This document shows positions 60,620 to 64,000 of a DNA stretch of 64,000 bases, piece after piece (positions within the stretch are counted from its first letter, which is position 1; each line of letters opens with the position of its first letter). Source of the DNA: Dolomitihabitans soli (GTDB taxonomy: Bacteria; Actinomycetota; Actinomycetes; Streptosporangiales; Streptosporangiaceae). Under the pieces are notes generated by a model that was not told where the DNA came from, did no database searches, and saw only the letters and a list, made by a program, of their open reading frames with translations. A program made the position numbers and the translations under genes. Where the stretch lies: the NCBI RefSeq assembly GCF_022213955.1, contig NZ_JAKNTW010000027.1, positions 62,001 to 126,000 on the forward strand, given 5' to 3'.

Positions 60620-61651
60620 CTACTCCTCCTCCATGCCGATGACGGGCGGTGCGACTTCCTCGTCACCGAGCCAGGTGCTCTCGTCCTCGTTGAGTGCCGC
60701 GCCGCGGTCACGGTCCTGGCCGTCCTGGTTGCCGCTGCCGCCCATCATCGGGGCGAAGGGCATCATCGGCATCCCGGAGGCGGCGGTTCCCAGGCCACGG
60801 GCGGCGTTGCCCAGTCCGCTCGCCGCGCCTGGACCGACTCCCCCCGTGGACGACGACCCGCCGAGGCCGTTGCGGACGCCCGGGCCGACGTTTCGCTGGT
60901 CGACGGGCACCGAGTCGGGGGTGGGGGTTCGCAGGTCGGGGATGACGGGCTGCCGCAGCGCGTTCGGGTCGGTGGCGGCGAGCCTGGTGCCGGTCGGGTC
61001 GTCCGGATTCAGCCCGCTGGTGTTGGGCGCGTTGGGGTTGGGCGCGTTCGGGTCGGGCACGTTGGGATCGGGCACGTTGGGATCGGGCGCGTTCGGGTCG
61101 GGCACGTTGGGATCGGGCACGTTGGGATCGGGCGCGTTCGGGTCGGGCACGTTGGGATCGGGCAGGTTCGGGTCGGGCAGGTTCGGGTCGGGCAGGTTGG
61201 GGTCCGTGCCGCCCAGAGCCGACGGGTCGAATCCCGGTATCGTGCCGCCGCCGCCCGGGAACTCTTCCAGCGGATCCTCGGGGGCGGTGCTGGCCAGTTC
61301 GGCGTCCTCGGAGTTGTCGGCCACGTCCTGGAGCGCCTTCTTCCAGGACTCCAGGACGTCCTTACCGCTCGTGAGGGCATCGGCGGCGGTGTCCCTGACC
61401 GAGCCGTGCGCCCCGTTCAGACCGCCCCCGATGAGACCGAAGGTGTAGGGCGCCAGGTCGATGCCCTTCAAGGTGTCGCGCAGTTCGCTCAGGTTCTGCC
61501 CTCGGCCGGCCATGTCGTCCCCCAGAGTGCGGACCGCGCCGTGCTCCATGTGGAATTCCGGGTCCATGAGCCGGGGATCCACGGCCGCACCCGTCAGTCC
61601 AGGGGTGAGACCGGGAAAGACGCTGCCGCTTTCCTCATTCGATCCGGCCAC
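60620..61651 (-). CDS. ESX-type substrate with DPN(A/L/V)P pentapeptide repeats
   Basis: 343 residues from GTG 61651 behind GGAGGG; first gene of the minus-strand operon. Residues 1-115 are helical (HGAVRTLGDDMAGRGQNLSEL ... DVLESWKKALQDVADN), like ESX-1 EspC/WXG-type secretion modules. Next comes a run of about 13 Asp-Pro-Asn-X-Pro units, then a Gly/Met/Pro-rich tail ending WLGDEEVAPPVIGMEEE. The repeats suggest an extended wall-spanning segment. No enzyme domain. Confidence 0.82.
   Translation of the reverse strand: MAGSNEESGSVFPGLTPGLTGAAVDPRLMDPEFHMEHGAVRTLGDDMAGRGQNLSELRDTLKGIDLAPYTFGLIGGGLNGAHGSVRDTAADALTSGKDVLESWKKALQDVADNSEDAELASTAPEDPLEEFPGGGGTIPGFDPSALGGTDPNLPDPNLPDPNLPDPNVPDPNAPDPNVPDPNVPDPNAPDPNVPDPNVPDPNAPNPNAPNTSGLNPDDPTGTRLAATDPNALRQPVIPDLRTPTPDSVPVDQRNVGPGVRNGLGGSSSTGGVGPGAASGLGNAARGLGTAASGMPMMPFAPMMGGSGNQDGQDRDRGAALNEDESTWLGDEEVAPPVIGMEEE
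61023..61205 (-). repeat. 15-bp tandem repeats encoding DPNxP units
   Basis: About a dozen head-to-tail 15-base units (plus strand GTTGGGATCGGGCAC with C/G and T/A variants) encode Asp-Pro-Asn-(Ala/Val/Leu)-Pro. Some units are identical at the DNA level, pointing to recent copy-number change. Confidence 0.95.
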
Positions 61652-61890
61652 AGTTACCCTCCATGACGAGGAAGCTGATCACTCAGATCTGCACACTATC
61701 GGGTGCACGGGACGTTGGGAGCGCTGCGGACACGCTCCTCGCAAATGAGATGATCCACTTCAATAACTATGAAAGTAACCAAAACTTAACGTAACCAGAC
61801 ACCAGTCGAGTTACCTGTGATCATTATTGTTAAATACGGCATCGCCCGATCGCCATGCGTCGGGTGCGTTTACAGCAACAGGAGGTGACC
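61652..61890. promoter_or_regulatory. AT-rich divergent promoter region of the two WXG operons
   Basis: 239 bases separating divergent starts (61651 minus, 61891 plus). The part 61745-61845 is strikingly AT-rich for this genome (ACTATGAAAGTAACC, ATCATTATTGTTAAATAC), as expected for promoters and possibly for silencing proteins such as Lsr2. I cannot fix individual -35/-10 boxes. Confidence 0.5.
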
Positions 61891-62229
61891 GTGGCACAGG
61901 TCAGCGAACAAGATCTCAGGGATGCCTTCGACTGGATCACCCAGTCCGCGGATCGAATCCGCGGCATCCAGCGGACTCTCGACACGGCGGGCGCCGATCT
62001 GAGCGTCGACTGGCAGGGCCGGTCGCAGCAAGCGTTCAGCCAGGTTCACTTGCTGTGGCACCAGCGCATCGACGTCATCCTGGGCAGCCTCCAGGGGCTC
62101 GCGGAGAGCATCCAGGCGAACAACGCGAACTATGCGGCGTTCAACGAAGACGCGGTCCAAGAGATCAACCAGATCGAAGCACTCATCAGCCAGGGCCCGC
62201 CGCAGTTCGGCCAGGGCCCGCCGCGGTAG
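61891..62229 (+). CDS. WXG100-family protein (EsxA/EsxB-like)
   Basis: 112 residues from GTG 61891, preceded by AGGAGGTGACC, a near-perfect ribosome site. It has helix-turn-helix hairpin form: ITQSADRIRGIQRTLDTAG, then the turn DWQGRSQQAF (W-x-G), then QRIDVILGSLQGLAESIQANN. Small WXG100 proteins are exported as dimers by type VII systems. The next gene, 55 bases downstream, encodes a second WXG100 protein, the usual heterodimer partner. Confidence 0.92.
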   Translation: MAQVSEQDLRDAFDWITQSADRIRGIQRTLDTAGADLSVDWQGRSQQAFSQVHLLWHQRIDVILGSLQGLAESIQANNANYAAFNEDAVQEINQIEALISQGPPQFGQGPPR

Positions 62230-62284
62230 TTGAGGTAGCCGCAGTACGCGACGCTGACTGGTCTGAGTGAACGGAGAGACAACG

Positions 62285-62584
62285 ATGGACTTCGACATAA
62301 CGAAGGTCAACTTCACCGGGCTCGACACCGGCGAGACGGCCTTCCAGACGGCCTTCAACAGCCTCGTCGGCGAGCTGGAAGACCTGGAGAACAAGCTCAA
62401 CGCCAAGACCGCGATCTGGGAGGGCGGGGCCAAGGACGCCTATGAGGCCACCCGTCGGACATGGCAGACAGAGGCGAAGGGCCTGGCCGACATCGTCTCG
62501 ATCATGGCCAAGAACATCAAGGTCACCAACATGAACATGCAGGACGTCGAGCGCATCAACACCGCGATGTTCGACGGCAAGTGA
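62285..62584 (+). CDS. WXG100-family protein, probable partner of the preceding gene
   Basis: 99 residues from ATG 62285 (GGAGAG upstream). Helix 1 DTGETAFQTAFNSLVGELED, turn IWEGGAKDAYEATRRTW (W-x-G), helix 2 GLADIVSIMAKNIKVTNMNM. With the preceding product it should form an Esx heterodimer. Confidence 0.93.
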   Translation: MDFDITKVNFTGLDTGETAFQTAFNSLVGELEDLENKLNAKTAIWEGGAKDAYEATRRTWQTEAKGLADIVSIMAKNIKVTNMNMQDVERINTAMFDGK

Positions 62585-62646
62585 GCGGGCGGGTGTCCCA
62601 CCCGGTGGAAGGGCACGGATTCCGGTCATCGACGGAGGAATGACAG

Positions 62647-63003
62647 ATGGGCGCCGACGGTGGTCTCGATGTCAACCACAGGGCGATCAAGGACGCACGG
62701 GACGCGCTTGAGGACGTGCTTGACGACCTCGTGCCCGGCTCATCCGAGAACGATGTGACGGCCGTCGCCTTCCCCGTGGGCGGGGCGGTGTCACAGCTCG
62801 CGGCGGACCCGGCGGCGCTGGGCGGCCAATGGGCCGCGGCGACGGGTTTCCGCATGAGCTTCACCAATGCTCAGATGGCGATCGAAGCCTCGTACGCGGA
62901 GATCGCGATGATGCTCGACGCCGCGGTCGTCCGGTTGGATCAGGCGTACAAGAACTACGGCACCGCCGAGGAAGCGGGGACCGGGCCCACGCTCGAGGTC
63001 TAG
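62647..63003 (+). CDS. ESX-locus helical protein of unknown function
   Basis: 118 residues from ATG 62647 (GGAGGA upstream). Two long helical regions (HRAIKDARDALEDVLDDL and SFTNAQMAIEASYAEIAMMLD ... LDQAYKNYGTAEE) around a loop with GGQWAAATGF, which could be a degenerate W-x-G turn. It sits between the WXG100 pair and the large partial gene in one operon, so a third secreted helical protein or a chaperone is likely. Confidence 0.82.
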   Translation: MGADGGLDVNHRAIKDARDALEDVLDDLVPGSSENDVTAVAFPVGGAVSQLAADPAALGGQWAAATGFRMSFTNAQMAIEASYAEIAMMLDAAVVRLDQAYKNYGTAEEAGTGPTLEV

Positions 63004-63033
63004 CCGAACGGCGGAAGCGCTGGAGGAGGGGTT

Positions 63034-64000
63034 GTGGTCCAGAGGACGGCGGCCATCAGGGCGACGATCGACGCATCGTCGTCCGAAGGCATCATGCTCG
63101 AGATGTTGCGGACGGCGTTGCAGAGCAGCAAGCCGGAGCTGATCACGCAGGCGGCGGCCGAGTTCACGGGGGTCCGCGACAAGCTGGAGCGCCTGCTTGA
63201 CGTACTGGAACAGCATCAGGCCGCCCTGGACGAGCACTGGACGGCGGGCGACGACGCCACGCAGGTGAAGGAACAACTGCGCAAGCTCAAGCTGTCGACC
63301 GTGGAGGTGGTGCAGTCCATCCGCGCCACGGACCAGGGCAGGGGCGCGCCGTCGGGCGTCGAACTGGACACGGAGGATGCCGTGCCGCTGGGCATGGTGC
63401 CCGCCATGGACAACTACGCCTCGATCCTGGCCTCCTCCCGAGACGACGTGCCCGATGACACCGAACAGGAAGTGGACATGGGGGAGGCGGCCTTGCAGGG
63501 TGCCGGCGCCGGCGCCCTCGCCGGTGCGGGCATAGGCGTATGGTTCGCCGGTGTCGGAGCCGCGCCCGGCGCGATCATCGGCGGCGTCGTCGGCGGCATC
63601 GGGGGCGCGGTCGGCAGCAGCCTCGGGGGAGACGGGCCCTTGTTCAACCTGTGGGGGGAGACCAAGGCGGAGGAAGACCTCAGGAAGGCCGAGGAGCACC
63701 TCGCAGCGCTGACCACCGCGACCGCCCTGGCCAACGACAACTTCCCCGTGTTGCTGCGGACCGACATCCCGCAGTTCGACGATCCGGGAACGCCGTTCGA
63801 TCCGGGGGACAGTACCTGGCCCGGAGAGATACCCGGCGGCACGATCCCGGCGGGGTTCACCCCGCCGTACGATCCGGCCCTGTCGGGCGACCTCAACGAC
63901 CCGAACCCGTACGCGCCCGGCCTGGGCGACGACGGGACATGGCCCGACCCACCCGGCCAGGACGGGACAGGACCGGACGGGACAGGACCGGACGGGACAG
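63034..64000 (+). CDS. WXG-type protein with glycine-zipper membrane segment (3' end outside window)
   Basis: At least 322 residues; the frame is open at the window end. Start GTG 63034 behind GGAGGAGG. The N-terminal helical hairpin has EHWTAGDDATQVKEQL (W-x-G turn). A Gly/Ala-rich zipper (AGALAGAGIGVW ... GAIIGGVVGGIGGAVGSSLGG, about 150-200) could insert into membranes. After a short helical stretch (KAEEDLRKAEEHLAAL) the chain turns Pro/Gly/Asp-rich and ends in G-P-D-G-T repeats. Possibly a secreted effector or channel-forming component with its C-terminal domain beyond the window. Confidence 0.82.
   Translation, partial: MVQRTAAIRATIDASSSEGIMLEMLRTALQSSKPELITQAAAEFTGVRDKLERLLDVLEQHQAALDEHWTAGDDATQVKEQLRKLKLSTVEVVQSIRATDQGRGAPSGVELDTEDAVPLGMVPAMDNYASILASSRDDVPDDTEQEVDMGEAALQGAGAGALAGAGIGVWFAGVGAAPGAIIGGVVGGIGGAVGSSLGGDGPLFNLWGETKAEEDLRKAEEHLAALTTATALANDNFPVLLRTDIPQFDDPGTPFDPGDSTWPGEIPGGTIPAGFTPPYDPALSGDLNDPNPYAPGLGDDGTWPDPPGQDGTGPDGTGPDGT

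Noticed and set aside
61023-61205. Regularly spaced short repeats resembling a CRISPR array
   Set aside because: The 15-base units are contiguous without spacers and stay in frame inside a protein-coding gene (DPNxP repeats).

Overview
The window is GC-rich actinomycete chromosomal DNA. It carries AfsR/SARP and DevR/DevS regulators, WXG100/EccB type VII secretion genes, many GTG and TTG starts and tightly overlapping genes. Gene content suggests a Streptosporangiales-type organism (Nonomuraea, Streptosporangium or Actinomadura relatives). This is inferred from gene families only; no rRNA or species marker is present. No tRNA, rRNA, CRISPR array or intact insertion sequence was seen.

Layout. 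(1) 1-5.2 kb: two translationally overlapping GH31 glycosidases, the first cut by the window edge, the second secreted with a CBM20-like tail, closed by a strong hairpin terminator. (2) 5.4-12.1 kb: an AfsR/SARP regulator, an OmpR-type two-component system, and a divergent membrane permease with a repeated 11-bp operator-like element between them. (3) 12.1-15.3 kb: a three-gene minus-strand operon: an acyl-CoA dehydrogenase-like flavoprotein lacking the usual catalytic Glu, a PhnD-like binding protein without a signal peptide, and a TusA-like/ferritin-like fusion with an apparent frameshift. (4) 15.7-16.9 kb: a FhuF-like 2Fe-2S protein behind a cobalamin riboswitch on the minus strand. (5) 17.4-30.4 kb: a compact biosynthetic locus (small HTH regulator, MFS exporter, one 3616-residue PKS/NRPS with an embedded luciferase-like monooxygenase and a terminal condensation domain). 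(6) 30.5-36.9 kb: AraC regulator, a fused NmrA/quinone-oxidoreductase protein, FMN reductase, RpiR regulator, aldo/keto reductase and a secreted protein. (7) 37-45.7 kb: a DevR/DevS (DosR-type) dormancy regulon. It holds an Acg-like nitroreductase, DevS, a PPOX protein, DevR, an Rv1733c-like membrane protein, a site-2 protease with CBS domains, a CBS-BON protein and a phosphoribosyltransferase/hydrolase fusion, with repeated and often paired DevR-box-like palindromes and at least two gene remnants. (8) 46-64 kb: a type VII secretion accessory locus. It has EccB, a minus-strand operon running from a DPN-repeat protein to a 3313-residue LysM protein, and a divergent operon of WXG100-type proteins that runs off the window.

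How the parts work together. The DevS kinase keeps the histidine expected to bind heme and should phosphorylate DevR, which would act on the boxes in region 7. The biosynthetic gene should activate an acyl group, extend it with one malonyl unit, oxidise it, join it to one amino acid and release it through the last C domain, with the MFS protein exporting it. The type VII genes look like one secretion system's substrates and accessory factors; its core ATPase (EccC), EccD and mycosin are not in view and probably lie beyond 64 kb. The strongest candidates for undescribed biology are the acyl-CoA-dehydrogenase/PhnD/TusA-ferritin trio, the single-gene megasynthase and the giant type VII-linked LysM protein.
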